Shown: positions 1 through 6,180 of the stretch, in pieces
Position numbering within the stretch: the first letter of the stretch is position 1
How the letters are laid out: each line of letters opens with the position of its first letter
Assembly (NCBI GenBank): GCA_013329575.1
Contig: DUJX01000023.1
Coordinates: 1 to 8,662 of the forward strand
DNA: 8,662 nt
Reading direction: 5' to 3'
Origin: Halobacteria archaeon
Lineage (GTDB): Archaea > Halobacteriota > Methanoliparia > Methanoliparales > Methanoliparaceae
The notes under the pieces: generated by a model
What the model saw: the letters and a program-made list of their open reading frames with translations, nothing else
The model's database searches: none
What the model was told of the DNA's origin: nothing
Position numbers and translations under genes: made by a program

Positions 1-186
1 GATCCGAACCATCCTGTAATAGAATCAGATAAAAATTTGAATTGGATCTGTACACCTAAAAATAATAGGCGAGTATTTCGAGGAAAGACAAGCGCGGGTA
101 AGAAAGGAAGAGGGTTGTCAAAAAGGGGTGTAGGCACAGAGAAAATAAGACCGAGCATAAAGTCTAATGATAGAAAAGGAAAGTAA
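1..186 (+). CDS. rpl15e: Ribosomal protein L15e (eL15), C-terminal part, 5' end outside window
   Basis: This is the last 61 residues of large-subunit ribosomal protein L15e, open from the first base in frame 1 and ending at TAA 184-186. The reading [10 protein letters not shown]...NWICTP, then [14 protein letters not shown], then GTEKIRPSI is the conserved C-terminal block of archaeal and eukaryotic L15e. The protein binds 23S rRNA in the 50S subunit, and the basic Gly/Lys/Arg-rich tail fits that role. Archaeal L15e is usually about 190 residues, so roughly the final third is present. Its last 20 bases overlap the start of the RNase P Rpp30 gene in another frame, which suggests co-transcription and possibly translational coupling. 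L15e at the head of the exosome/proteasome gene cluster is a common archaeal arrangement. Confidence 0.93.
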   Translation, partial: DPNHPVIESDKNLNWICTPKNNRRVFRGKTSAGKKGRGLSKRGVGTEKIRPSIKSNDRKGK

Positions 187-886
187 GAACGATAAGATAG
201 GAATCTACGATTGTATCTTTTACAACGGTATTAGCGGTACTTACGAGATGTTTAGGTTGCTAAAAAGGTATTGTTTCAATGGTACAGTAGTCTTCTTTGA
301 TGAAAGGAGCTTTGATGCGGATATCATTGACGAATTAATGTTTATAACACCCAAGAATTTTGAGGTATTTCCTGGTTTGGAGATAAAGGTAGACTCTCTA
401 TCGAGACTAAAGAGGAAGATATCGGATTATCGGGATTTGGTAGATATCATCGCGGTTAACGGAGGAGATGACAAGGTTAATCGGATGGTATCCAGAGAGC
501 GATACATAGATATCTTGAGAAATACAGATCAAGGAAGAGGGATCGATCATATTACGGCAAAATTTGCTGCAGAGAACGGGGTCATGATAGACTTCTGTAT
601 TAATAATCTGATTAATAATAAGCGATCGTTACCAGCATTACTCGGAAAAATGAGAAAAAATTTAATGCTCATTAAAAAATACGGGGGTAAGACCATCTTA
701 TCCAGTGGCGGAACGGATAAATTTGGAGTGAAGCCATATCGACAGATGATAGCATTATCTAAATTTATTGGAATGGACAGATATGACGGTTTTGAATCTT
801 TTAAAAATATATATAGTAGAGTCGGCAAGAATAAAAAATATAGAGATGGAAGGCTGGTATCAGAAGGCATTGAGATTATATCATGA
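167..886 (+). CDS. rnp3: Ribonuclease P protein component 3 (Rpp30 family)
   Basis: 239 residues, the usual size for archaeal Rpp30, a TIM-barrel-like (PHP-related) protein subunit of RNase P, which removes 5' leaders from pre-tRNA. The best family signals are in the middle and C-terminal half: [14 protein letters not shown] (93-106), a [17 protein letters not shown] block (123-139) and a [12 protein letters not shown] strand (171-182) followed by [15 protein letters not shown]. The N-terminal strand ([11 protein letters not shown], 11-21) takes the place of the usual YDLNV-like start and is divergent. The ATG lies inside the end of L15e (20-nt overlap), has no clear Shine-Dalgarno sequence and has no good alternative nearby, so translation is probably coupled. 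The next gene, Pop5, encodes the protein that pairs with Rpp30 in the archaeal holoenzyme, which supports the call. Confidence 0.87.
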   Translation: MIEKESKNDKIGIYDCIFYNGISGTYEMFRLLKRYCFNGTVVFFDERSFDADIIDELMFITPKNFEVFPGLEIKVDSLSRLKRKISDYRDLVDIIAVNGGDDKVNRMVSRERYIDILRNTDQGRGIDHITAKFAAENGVMIDFCINNLINNKRSLPALLGKMRKNLMLIKKYGGKTILSSGGTDKFGVKPYRQMIALSKFIGMDRYDGFESFKNIYSRVGKNKKYRDGRLVSEGIEIIS

Positions 887-1215
887 AGATTCTACCCTCG
901 TCTCTTCGAACCAAAAGATGGTATATTGCATTCGAGCTTATTTGTGATGAGAAGATTGATGAAAAAGATCTGATAAATTCTATATGGTCTGCCGGCCTTC
1001 TTTTGGTAGGTGCATACAAGATGAGTCTATGTAACATACATGTAATCAATTATAATGGTAAAAAAGGCATCATAAGCTGTGCTCGCGAAGAGGTGGACAC
1101 ATTAAGAGCTGTTTTGGCTATTATAAATAAAATAGACAATAAAAAAGTTGCAATAAATGTTTTAGGGGTCGGAGGAAGCATAAAAAAGGTTAATAAAAAG
1201 TATATTAAAGATTGA
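883..1215 (+). CDS. rnp2: Ribonuclease P protein component 2 (Pop5 family)
   Basis: 110 residues, typical for archaeal Pop5/Rnp2, an RRM-like fold subunit that binds the catalytic domain of RNase P RNA together with Rpp30. Recognisable parts are LPSSLRTKRWYIAFE at the N-terminus (4-18), an IISCAREEVDTLRAVLAII segment (63-81) and the conserved NVLGVGGSIKK near the C-terminus (92-102). The start ATG overlaps the Rpp30 stop as ATGA (883-886), a standard coupled junction for two interacting subunits. A 49-nt AT-rich spacer separates it from psmA, so transcription may run on or restart there. No unusual residues or breaks were seen. Confidence 0.9.
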   Translation: MKILPSSLRTKRWYIAFELICDEKIDEKDLINSIWSAGLLLVGAYKMSLCNIHVINYNGKKGIISCAREEVDTLRAVLAIINKIDNKKVAINVLGVGGSIKKVNKKYIKD

Positions 1216-1264
1216 TATAATATATATAGATAAAAAATAAAACAACAAAAGAGGTAATATAAGA
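1216..1264 (+). promoter_or_regulatory. Possible internal promoter and Shine-Dalgarno site of psmA
   Basis: This 49-nt spacer is almost free of G and C in its first half. TATATATAG at 1221-1229 could be a TATA box. A start of transcription about 25 nt downstream would leave a short leader carrying GAGGTAAT (1251-1258), a good Shine-Dalgarno match 6 nt before ATG 1265. The Shine-Dalgarno part is clear. The promoter is an inference from composition and spacing alone. Confidence 0.4.
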
Positions 1265-2059
1265 ATGATGGGACCACAAGCACAGATGGGATATGATAGA
1301 GCTATTACAGTATTCAGCCCGGATGGACGATTATTTCAGGTAGAGTATGCTCGAGAGGCAGTTAAAAGAGGTACTACCGCGATAGGTATAAAATCAAGCG
1401 AGGGCGTGGTGTTATTAGTAGATAAAAGGATAACTAGTAATTTATTAATACCGGATTCTATCGAGAAGATATTCAAAGTTGATGACCATATTGCCATAGC
1501 AACATCAGGTTTAGTAGCAGATTCCCGTGTCTTGGTAGACCGGGCAAGATTAGAGTGTCAGATTAATAAATTAACGTACGATGAACCGATAAGAGTAGAA
1601 GGTTTGGCAAAAAAAATAAGCGATCATAAGCAACAATACACGCAATATGGCGGAGTTAGACCATACGGTGCAGCATTGTTAATTGCAGGTATTGATAACG
1701 AGGAAGCACGGCTATTTGAGACGGATCCGAGCGGTGCTTTGATGGAATATTTGGCCACGTCTATTGGAGAGGGACGTGATACCGTTTTAAAGATTTTAGA
1801 GGAAAGAATTGATCCTGAAAAGAAAATTTCGTTTGAAGATTCGATATTTTTGGGATTAGAGTGTTTATATGAGATATCGAAGGATAAATTGAATGCAGAT
1901 ACTATAGAGATAGGATACATCCTGCTCAAAGATGCGATGGTTAGAAAGATGGAATCGAAGGACGTGCGAGAATATGTCGAAAAAGTAAAATTTATGCATA
2001 AAGATGATATGAACATAGAAAATAAAGATGAACAAGAAGATAAAGATGAGACGGAGTGA
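1265..2059 (+). CDS. psmA: 20S proteasome alpha subunit
   Basis: 264-residue alpha subunit of the archaeal 20S proteasome, forming the outer heptameric gate rings. The N-terminal signature YDRAITVFSPDGRLFQVEYA (10-29) and AVKRGTTAIGIK (32-43) are diagnostic. SIEKI (65-69) carries K68, matching Lys66 of the Thermoplasma subunit, which anchors the C-terminal HbYX motif of the PAN/AAA activator. GLVADSRVLVDRAR and QQYTQYGGVRPYGAALL follow. The protein is not catalytic; the beta subunit is not in this window. The charged, Asp/Glu/Lys-rich tail after about residue 240 is likely disordered. GAGGTAAT supports ATG 1265; a second ATG follows directly at 1268. Its stop overlaps the alternative GTG of the next gene as GTGA (2056-2059). 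Confidence 0.97.
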   Translation: MMGPQAQMGYDRAITVFSPDGRLFQVEYAREAVKRGTTAIGIKSSEGVVLLVDKRITSNLLIPDSIEKIFKVDDHIAIATSGLVADSRVLVDRARLECQINKLTYDEPIRVEGLAKKISDHKQQYTQYGGVRPYGAALLIAGIDNEEARLFETDPSGALMEYLATSIGEGRDTVLKILEERIDPEKKISFEDSIFLGLECLYEISKDKLNADTIEIGYILLKDAMVRKMESKDVREYVEKVKFMHKDDMNIENKDEQEDKDETE

Positions 2060-2060
2060 T
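2053..2060 (+). promoter_or_regulatory. Shine-Dalgarno sequence deciding the SBDS start
   Basis: GGAGTGAT matches the ideal GGAGGTGAT less one G and sits 7 nt before GTG 2068. It overlaps the upstream in-frame GTG at 2056 and so cannot serve it. It lies across the psmA stop codon, so ribosomes finishing psmA would be positioned to re-initiate. This favours the 2068 start. Confidence 0.6.
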
Positions 2061-2067
2061 CTATCCT

Positions 2068-2787
2068 GTGGTAACTTTAGATGATGCGATTATAGTTAGA
2101 TATAAGGGTTATGGCAAGAAGTTTGAGATTTTTGCAGACCCGGATCTCGCCTTTGCATTACGTACCCATGAGATAGAAGATGTGGATCCGGATAAGCTGT
2201 TGGCGGTAGAGGAGATATTCGAGGACGCACAAGAGGGCAAAAAAGTTTCAAAAGAGGCATTAATAGAAGTCTTTGGAACAGATAATATATATGATGTAGC
2301 AAAAAAGATCATAGATAAGGGAGAACTCGGGTTAACTGCTAAACAGAGAAAAGATATGAAAGAGAAGAAGAGAAGGCAGATTATTTCATTAATTGCAAAG
2401 GATGCGATAAATCCTCAAACAAATACTCCTCATCCGCCTGCACGGATAGAAAGAGCTATGGAAGAAGCAAGAGTGAATATAGATCCTTTTAAAAATACAG
2501 AAGAATTGTTAAAAGAAGTAATAAAGGCGATAAGACCAATAATTCCAATAAAATTTGAAAAATTAAGAATTGCTGTCAAGATTCCTCCAGAGTATGCAGG
2601 AAAATCATACGGAGCGATAGCAAATTTTGCAGATATAAAACGGGAAGAATGGGGCGCAGATGGATCATGGATAGCATTAGTAGAGGTCTCAGCATCATTG
2701 CAGTCGGAGTTTTACGGATTGGTTAATAAGCTAACGAAAGGAGAAGGGGAGACAAAAATAATTAAAGATTCGAGCGGTAAAATATGA
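2068..2787 (+). CDS. sdo1: Ribosome maturation protein SBDS/Sdo1 homologue
   Basis: 239 residues from the preferred GTG start, matching the three-domain archaeal SBDS protein. The eukaryotic homologue works with EFL1 to release eIF6/Tif6 from the new 60S subunit, and archaeal members are thought to act in late 50S maturation. The N-terminal FYSH domain (about 1-90) includes LLAVEEIFEDAQEGKKVS. The central helical domain has TAKQRKDMKEKKRRQII, then the highly conserved NPQTNTPHPPARIERAMEEA (115-134). The C-terminal ferredoxin-like domain has RIAVKIPPEYAGKSYG and ends in KLTKGEGETKIIK. The start gives MVTLDDAI, matching the family's usual MVSLDEAV, and has a well-placed Shine-Dalgarno sequence. 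An upstream in-frame GTG at 2056 would add four residues (243 aa). The stop overlaps rrp4 as ATGA. Confidence 0.95.
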   Translation: MVTLDDAIIVRYKGYGKKFEIFADPDLAFALRTHEIEDVDPDKLLAVEEIFEDAQEGKKVSKEALIEVFGTDNIYDVAKKIIDKGELGLTAKQRKDMKEKKRRQIISLIAKDAINPQTNTPHPPARIERAMEEARVNIDPFKNTEELLKEVIKAIRPIIPIKFEKLRIAVKIPPEYAGKSYGAIANFADIKREEWGADGSWIALVEVSASLQSEFYGLVNKLTKGEGETKIIKDSSGKI

Positions 2788-3443
2788 GTAAAGATATTGT
2801 AATACCGGGATATTTGCTTGGTGAGAACATAAACGGCGGAGATGGTACGTTTAGGGATGGTAATAAAGTTTATTCGGCAATATACGGCGTGGCAAAAAGA
2901 GTAAACAATAAGGTGGAGGTTATCTCTTTAAAAGGTAAGTATAACCCTAAAAAAGGGGATCTGTTGATCGGGATAGTAACGGAGATAACGTTTTCTATGT
3001 GGATATTGGATATAAATTCTCCATACGACGGGTTTTTATATCTATCGGATTATTTCAAAAAAATTGAGAAAGAAGATATGTCAAAAGAGCTTAGAATTGG
3101 AGAAACAGTTGTTGCGAAGGTAAAGGAGATAGAGACACCGATGAGGGTAAATCTGACCTTAAACGATAATAGGTGCAAGGTAATCCGTACTGGTGTTGTA
3201 GTTGATGTTCCATATGCCAAAATTCCGGTAATAATAGGAAAAGGAGGATCTACGATAAACCTAATCAAGAAAGAAACAAACTGCGATATTTTTGTAGCAC
3301 AAAACGGAAGGGTCTGGATAAACGGCAGCGACGAAATGATCAAATTGGTGATAAATATCATAAAAACGATAGAAAAAGAAGAGTGTTCGGATAACATTTC
3401 AGAAAAAATAACCAAGTTAATCCAAAAAGAGAAAAAAAGATAA
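2784..3443 (+). CDS. rrp4: Exosome RNA-binding cap subunit Rrp4
   Basis: 219 residues, a normal length. Rrp4 forms part of the trimeric cap on the Rrp41-Rrp42 ring and guides RNA into the central channel. An N-terminal domain (about 1-55; IPGYLLGENINGGDGTFRDG) is followed by an S1 RNA-binding domain (about 56-130; GDLLIGIVTEITFSMWILDI through ETPMRVNLTL). A KH domain follows (about 135-200) with the GKGG nucleic-acid loop at 152-155 in IPVIIGKGGSTINLIKKETN. The GKGG loop and the NGRVWING strand separate it from Csl4, which has a zinc ribbon instead of a KH domain. The charged C-terminal tail is probably flexible. The start overlaps the SBDS stop by 4 nt, and rrp41 follows after 15 nt. Confidence 0.95.
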   Translation: MSKDIVIPGYLLGENINGGDGTFRDGNKVYSAIYGVAKRVNNKVEVISLKGKYNPKKGDLLIGIVTEITFSMWILDINSPYDGFLYLSDYFKKIEKEDMSKELRIGETVVAKVKEIETPMRVNLTLNDNRCKVIRTGVVVDVPYAKIPVIIGKGGSTINLIKKETNCDIFVAQNGRVWINGSDEMIKLVINIIKTIEKEECSDNISEKITKLIQKEKKR

Positions 3444-3458
3444 AAGAGACAGATAAAG

Positions 3459-4208
3459 ATGCAAAGTAAAAGAGAGATGAAGATAGAAGAAAAACCTGAG
3501 AGATTAATAGTAGATGGCGTTAGGCTGGATGGGAGGAAAAAAGATGAGATTAGGCCTATAAAGATAGAAGCAGGCGTGATGAATAGAGCAGATGGATCTT
3601 GTTATATCGAATGGGGTAAGAATAAGATCATTGCGGCTGTTTATGGTCCTAGAGAAGTACATCCGCGCCATTTACAGGAGACGTACAGGGCTATTATACG
3701 GTATCGCTATAACATGGCATCTTTCGCGGTAGATGAAAGAAGGAAGCCCGGTCCTGACCGAAGAAGTATAGAGATATCCAAGGTTAGCAGAGAGGCGATA
3801 GAGCCTGTTTTAATGCTTGAACAATATCCGAGATCCTCTATAGATGTTTTTGTAGAGGTTTTGCAGGCTGATGCAGGGACGAGAGCCGCAGGAATTACTG
3901 CTGCATCTGTTGCATTGGCTGATGCAGGAATACCAATGAAGAATCTCGTATCTGCCATCTCGGTAGGTAAAGTGGACGGAGAGGTAGTACTGGATCTCGA
4001 TAAAAAAGAAGATAATTTTGGAGATGCAGATATGCCGGTTGCTATGATCGTTGATAGTGGTGATGTAACTCTGCTACAGATGGACGGAGTTCTTACAAAA
4101 GATGAGTTTATGGAAGCATTAGAATTGGCAAAAAAGGGATGTAAGTATATTTATGATATACAAAGAGAGTGTTTAATCTCAAAATATAAAAAAGTGAATA
4201 GTGATTAG
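3459..4208 (+). CDS. rrp41: Exosome catalytic subunit Rrp41 (RNase PH family)
   Basis: 249-residue catalytic subunit of the archaeal exosome, a phosphate-dependent 3'-5' exoribonuclease that can also add A-rich tails with NDPs. The RNase PH fold is evident from [16 protein letters not shown] (18-33), [13 protein letters not shown] (59-71), [21 protein letters not shown] (97-117) and [24 protein letters not shown] (134-157). The pattern DNFGDAD (185-191) places D185 and D191 at the positions of catalytic D182 and D188 of Sulfolobus Rrp41, and R101/R102 match the phosphate-binding R98/R99, so it should be active. ATG 3459 has only a weak Shine-Dalgarno sequence; ATG 3477 (start [10 protein letters not shown]) is an alternative. 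The stop TAG abuts the ATG of rrp42 with no gap. Confidence 0.96.
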   Translation: MQSKREMKIEEKPERLIVDGVRLDGRKKDEIRPIKIEAGVMNRADGSCYIEWGKNKIIAAVYGPREVHPRHLQETYRAIIRYRYNMASFAVDERRKPGPDRRSIEISKVSREAIEPVLMLEQYPRSSIDVFVEVLQADAGTRAAGITAASVALADAGIPMKNLVSAISVGKVDGEVVLDLDKKEDNFGDADMPVAMIVDSGDVTLLQMDGVLTKDEFMEALELAKKGCKYIYDIQRECLISKYKKVNSD

Positions 4209-5012
4209 ATGAGCAGCGAAGATATACTATCCGAGATCCGCCGCGATTATATTTATCGGCTGATACGAAACGGTGAGAGGATAGATGGTAGAAAGTTTGA
4301 TGAGTATAGAAATATAGATATAGAGCTTGGACCGATCGAGAGAGCAGAAGGATCTGCACGTGTAAAAATAGGAACTACGGATGTTTTGGCTGGTGTTAAG
4401 ATGCAGATAGGCGAACCATTTCCGGATACTCCAAATCAAGGCGTGATAATAACAAACGCAGAGTTAATACCGCTCGCATCACCAACATTTGAACCAGGAC
4501 CACCGGATGAGAATGCAATAGAACTTGCAAGGATCGTGGATAGGGGTATAAGAGGCTCTAATGCTATAGATCTCGATAAGTTGTGTGTAGATCCGGGTAA
4601 CGAGGTTTGGATAATATTTATAGATCTGCATATACTAGATCATAATGGAAACCTGGTCGATGCATCATCGCTCGCTGCTATAGCCGCTTTGCTTAATGCC
4701 AAAGTTCCTAACACCAAGTTCGGAATAGATAAAGATGACGAAAGATTGGCCATGAACGATGTGCCTATAACAACTACCTCTGCAGAGATTGATAAAAATT
4801 ATATCTTCGATCCTTGCTTGGATGAGGAAAATGCTGCAAATGTCGAACTAACGGTTATAACTACCAGCAAAGGAGAATTATGCGGAATGCAAAAGACCGG
4901 TATAGGAAAGATTCCAGTTGATACAGTTCCCAACATTATTGATTCTTCTATAAATATGGGCAAAAAATTAAGAGAGATGTTATTAAAAGTAGTAGAAGGT
5001 AACAGAATCTAA
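4209..5012 (+). CDS. rrp42: Exosome non-catalytic ring subunit Rrp42 (RNase PH family)
   Basis: 267 residues, matching archaeal Rrp42, which alternates with Rrp41 in the hexameric exosome ring, supports RNA binding and completes the Rrp41 active site. Conserved blocks are NGERIDGRKFDEYRNI (21-36), AEGSARVKIGTTDVLAGVK (46-64), FEPGPPDENAIELARIVDRGIR (94-115) and DLHILDHNGNLVDASSLAA (139-157). It lacks the RR pair and the DxxxxxD pair seen in the preceding Rrp41, as expected for the inactive paralogue. The start directly follows the rrp41 stop (TAG|ATG), fitting balanced 1:1 synthesis by coupled translation. A 62-nt spacer follows before L37Ae. Confidence 0.96.
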   Translation: MSSEDILSEIRRDYIYRLIRNGERIDGRKFDEYRNIDIELGPIERAEGSARVKIGTTDVLAGVKMQIGEPFPDTPNQGVIITNAELIPLASPTFEPGPPDENAIELARIVDRGIRGSNAIDLDKLCVDPGNEVWIIFIDLHILDHNGNLVDASSLAAIAALLNAKVPNTKFGIDKDDERLAMNDVPITTTSAEIDKNYIFDPCLDEENAANVELTVITTSKGELCGMQKTGIGKIPVDTVPNIIDSSINMGKKLREMLLKVVEGNRI

Positions 5013-5074
5013 TTTAATACATAACAAATTCAATAAAGGTCAATAAATCTTTATTTTATTAAAGGAGTGAACAT
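5013..5074 (+). promoter_or_regulatory. Leader of rpl37ae with strong Shine-Dalgarno sequence and small AT-rich repeats
   Basis: This is the longest spacer but one in the superoperon. GGAGTGA at 5064-5070 is a strong Shine-Dalgarno sequence 4 nt before ATG 5075. Upstream are two TCAATAAA copies 10 nt apart (5030-5037, 5040-5047), an inverted repeat AATAAA-TC-TTTATT (5042-5055) and a competing CTTTA/TAAAG pair (5049-5064) whose right arm reaches the Shine-Dalgarno sequence. The stems are short and A/T only. A weak internal promoter or a leader structure is possible, but only the Shine-Dalgarno site is secure. Confidence 0.4.
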
Positions 5075-5329
5075 ATGGCAAAAAAAGGCAAAAAAACAAG
5101 ATCTTCTGGGAAGTACGGCCCCAGATACGGCAGAAAGATTCGTAAATTGGCTGCAGATATAGAAGAAAGGGTGCATATTAAGTATAAATGTCCTCAATGC
5201 GAAAACTATTCTGTAAAAAGAGTAGGCACTGCCATTTGGAAATGTTCTAAATGTGGTTATACTTTTGCGGGAGGAACTTACCAGCCTAAAACGCCTGTTT
5301 ATTCGTCGTTGGAGGCTAAATCCAAGTAA
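5075..5329 (+). CDS. rpl37ae: Ribosomal protein L37Ae (eL43)
   Basis: 84-residue zinc-ribbon protein of the 50S subunit. The N-terminus is basic (MAKKGKKTRSSGKYGPRYGR...), followed by one zinc ribbon with C39-x2-C42 (CPQC) and C57-x2-C60 (CSKC), then the conserved GYTFAGGTYQPKTP tail. All four zinc ligands are present. The start is secure: ATG preceded by GGAGTGA. The spacer upstream of it makes it a candidate head of a sub-operon with rpoP, pcc1 and prefoldin beta, although read-through from the exosome genes is also likely. RpoP follows after 16 nt. Confidence 0.96.
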   Translation: MAKKGKKTRSSGKYGPRYGRKIRKLAADIEERVHIKYKCPQCENYSVKRVGTAIWKCSKCGYTFAGGTYQPKTPVYSSLEAKSK

Positions 5330-5334
5330 AGATA

Positions 5335-5343
5335 GGGGGTAAT
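5335..5343 (+). promoter_or_regulatory. Shine-Dalgarno sequence for the TTG start of rpoP
   Basis: GGGGGTAAT resembles GGAGGTGAT. Its GGGGGT core ends 5 nt before TTG 5346. It is the main support for initiation at a TTG where no ATG is available in frame before the first zinc ligand. Confidence 0.55.
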
Positions 5344-5345
5344 AC

Positions 5346-5480
5346 TTGTACCGGTGTACAAAATGTAAGAGGAGTGTTGAGATAACAAATTATAGAGAGA
5401 TAAGATGTCCTTATTGCGGAAATCGCATCTTTTTGAAAGATAGAGCGATAGCGTTTGTAAAAGAGGTTAAAGCAGAGTAA
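5346..5480 (+). CDS. rpoP: DNA-directed RNA polymerase subunit P (Rpo12/RpoP)
   Basis: A 44-residue gene starting at TTG and ending at TAA 5478-5480. RpoP is the small zinc-ribbon subunit (eukaryotic Rpb12/Rpc12 homologue) that helps hold together the Rpo3/Rpo10/Rpo11 assembly platform of archaeal RNA polymerase. The protein reads MYRCTKC with C4-x2-C7, then IRCPYCGNRIFLKDR with C21-x2-C24, and ends FVKEVKAE. All four zinc ligands and the RCPYCG(N/S)RI signature are present, and the length is normal. The TTG start is chosen because it puts Met-Tyr-(Arg/Lys)-Cys at the family's usual N-terminus behind a strong Shine-Dalgarno sequence. L37Ae-RpoP is a common archaeal gene pair. Pcc1 begins 5 nt after the stop. 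Confidence 0.92.
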   Translation: MYRCTKCKRSVEITNYREIRCPYCGNRIFLKDRAIAFVKEVKAE

Positions 5481-5485
5481 GACCG

Positions 5486-5746
5486 ATGGTAGAGACACAG
5501 CGAAGATGTGATTTTAGTCTATCTATAAAAGGAGATACCAGATTAATAGAATTGTTATATAAGAGTTTGGCGGCCGAGACGGATGATTATCCTGCAGACA
5601 GGTCAAGAGTAGAAATGAATGCAAATCTGGATGAGGGATGTCTTCAACTTGATATAACGTCTGGTAATATCGTATCATTGAGAGCCAATATAAATACATG
5701 GCTTAGATTGATAAAAGTGGTAGACGATATATCGAAGATCTTTTGA
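5486..5746 (+). CDS. pcc1: KEOPS complex subunit Pcc1
   Basis: 86-residue small alpha/beta protein of the Pcc1 family, the dimerisation subunit of KEOPS (Kae1-Bud32-Cgi121-Pcc1), which makes N6-threonylcarbamoyladenosine at A37 of ANN-decoding tRNAs. Support comes from the size, the alternating strand pattern (CDFSLSIKG, SRVEMNANLDEGCLQLDITS) and the C-terminal helix SLRANINTWLRLIKVVDDI (64-82), which is the most conserved part of the family. Its position between RpoP and prefoldin beta is the usual archaeal context. The ATG has no clear Shine-Dalgarno sequence and lies 5 nt after the rpoP stop, so translation is probably coupled. No other KEOPS genes are in the window. Confidence 0.9.
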   Translation: MVETQRRCDFSLSIKGDTRLIELLYKSLAAETDDYPADRSRVEMNANLDEGCLQLDITSGNIVSLRANINTWLRLIKVVDDISKIF

Positions 5747-5798
5747 TTTTCGTATGTCGAGACCACAAAAGGTTTTGAGCATTTACAAAATAATAAAA

Positions 5799-5807
5799 GG
5801 GGGTGAT
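5799..5807 (+). promoter_or_regulatory. Very strong Shine-Dalgarno sequence before the ATT start of prefoldin beta
   Basis: GGGGGTGAT differs from the ideal GGAGGTGAT at a single base and ends 4 nt before ATT 5812. No ATG, GTG or TTG in the prefoldin frame lies at usable distance. A GTG at 5816 is well placed but in a different frame, which stops after 11 codons. Confidence 0.65.
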
Positions 5808-5811
5808 TTAA

Positions 5812-6180
5812 ATTAGTGGACAGATACCGCCGCAATTACAAAATCAAATAATGCAGTTACAGCAGTTACAAGCACAACTACAGGCATTACAGGGACAAAA
5901 GATACAGTTAGAAAGTATGTTGAGAGAGAACGAGGATGCCTTAGAAGAGCTGAATAAAGCAAAAGACGACGAGATAGTCTATAAAAGCGTTGGAGAGATA
6001 CTCGTAAAGAGCACAAAAGATGACGCAATAAAAGAGTTGGTTGATAAGAAAGAGACGATGAATATAAGAAAACAGACGCTCGATAGACAAGAAGAACGAT
6101 TACAAAAGAGATTAACCCAACTTCAAGAACAGATACAAGGTATCCTTGGAGGATTAGGAGCAAATCAAGGAGAGGCATGA
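5812..6180 (+). CDS. pfdB: Prefoldin beta subunit, apparent ATT start
   Basis: 122 residues from the proposed ATT start. Prefoldin is a hexameric (alpha2 beta4) ATP-independent chaperone that binds unfolded proteins and passes them to the thermosome. The sequence is two long coiled-coil helices: N-terminal QLQNQIMQLQQLQAQLQALQGQKIQLE, a central hairpin region with DDEIVYKSVGEILVKS, and a C-terminal helix rich in Q, E, K and R ending QEQIQGILGGLG. From ATT the N-terminus reads (M)SGQIPPQLQNQ, matching the family's usual M-x-x-x-(I/L)PPQ(L/I)QNQ. The first in-frame ATG (5851) would lose 13 residues including this conserved block. The product is certain; the start codon is inferred from the homology pattern and the Shine-Dalgarno sequence. 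It closes the superoperon. Confidence 0.92.
   Translation: MSGQIPPQLQNQIMQLQQLQAQLQALQGQKIQLESMLRENEDALEELNKAKDDEIVYKSVGEILVKSTKDDAIKELVDKKETMNIRKQTLDRQEERLQKRLTQLQEQIQGILGGLGANQGEA

Noticed and set aside
2056..2067. GTG 2056 as the SBDS start
   Set aside because: It overlaps the Shine-Dalgarno sequence, which is correctly spaced for GTG 2068, and adds four residues not usual in the family. It is kept only as an alternative.
5812..5853. Frameshift in prefoldin beta, with the true start at GTG 5816 in another frame
   Set aside because: The frame from ATT already gives the whole family N-terminus without a gap; the GTG frame encodes unrelated residues and stops after 11 codons. An indel is not needed, although a base error at the start codon remains possible.
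5813..6178. A 121-codon frame on the minus strand opposite prefoldin beta
   Set aside because: Leu/Ser/Val-rich translation exactly opposite a clear coiled-coil gene; a mirror of Gln/Glu/Lys codons and not a membrane protein gene.
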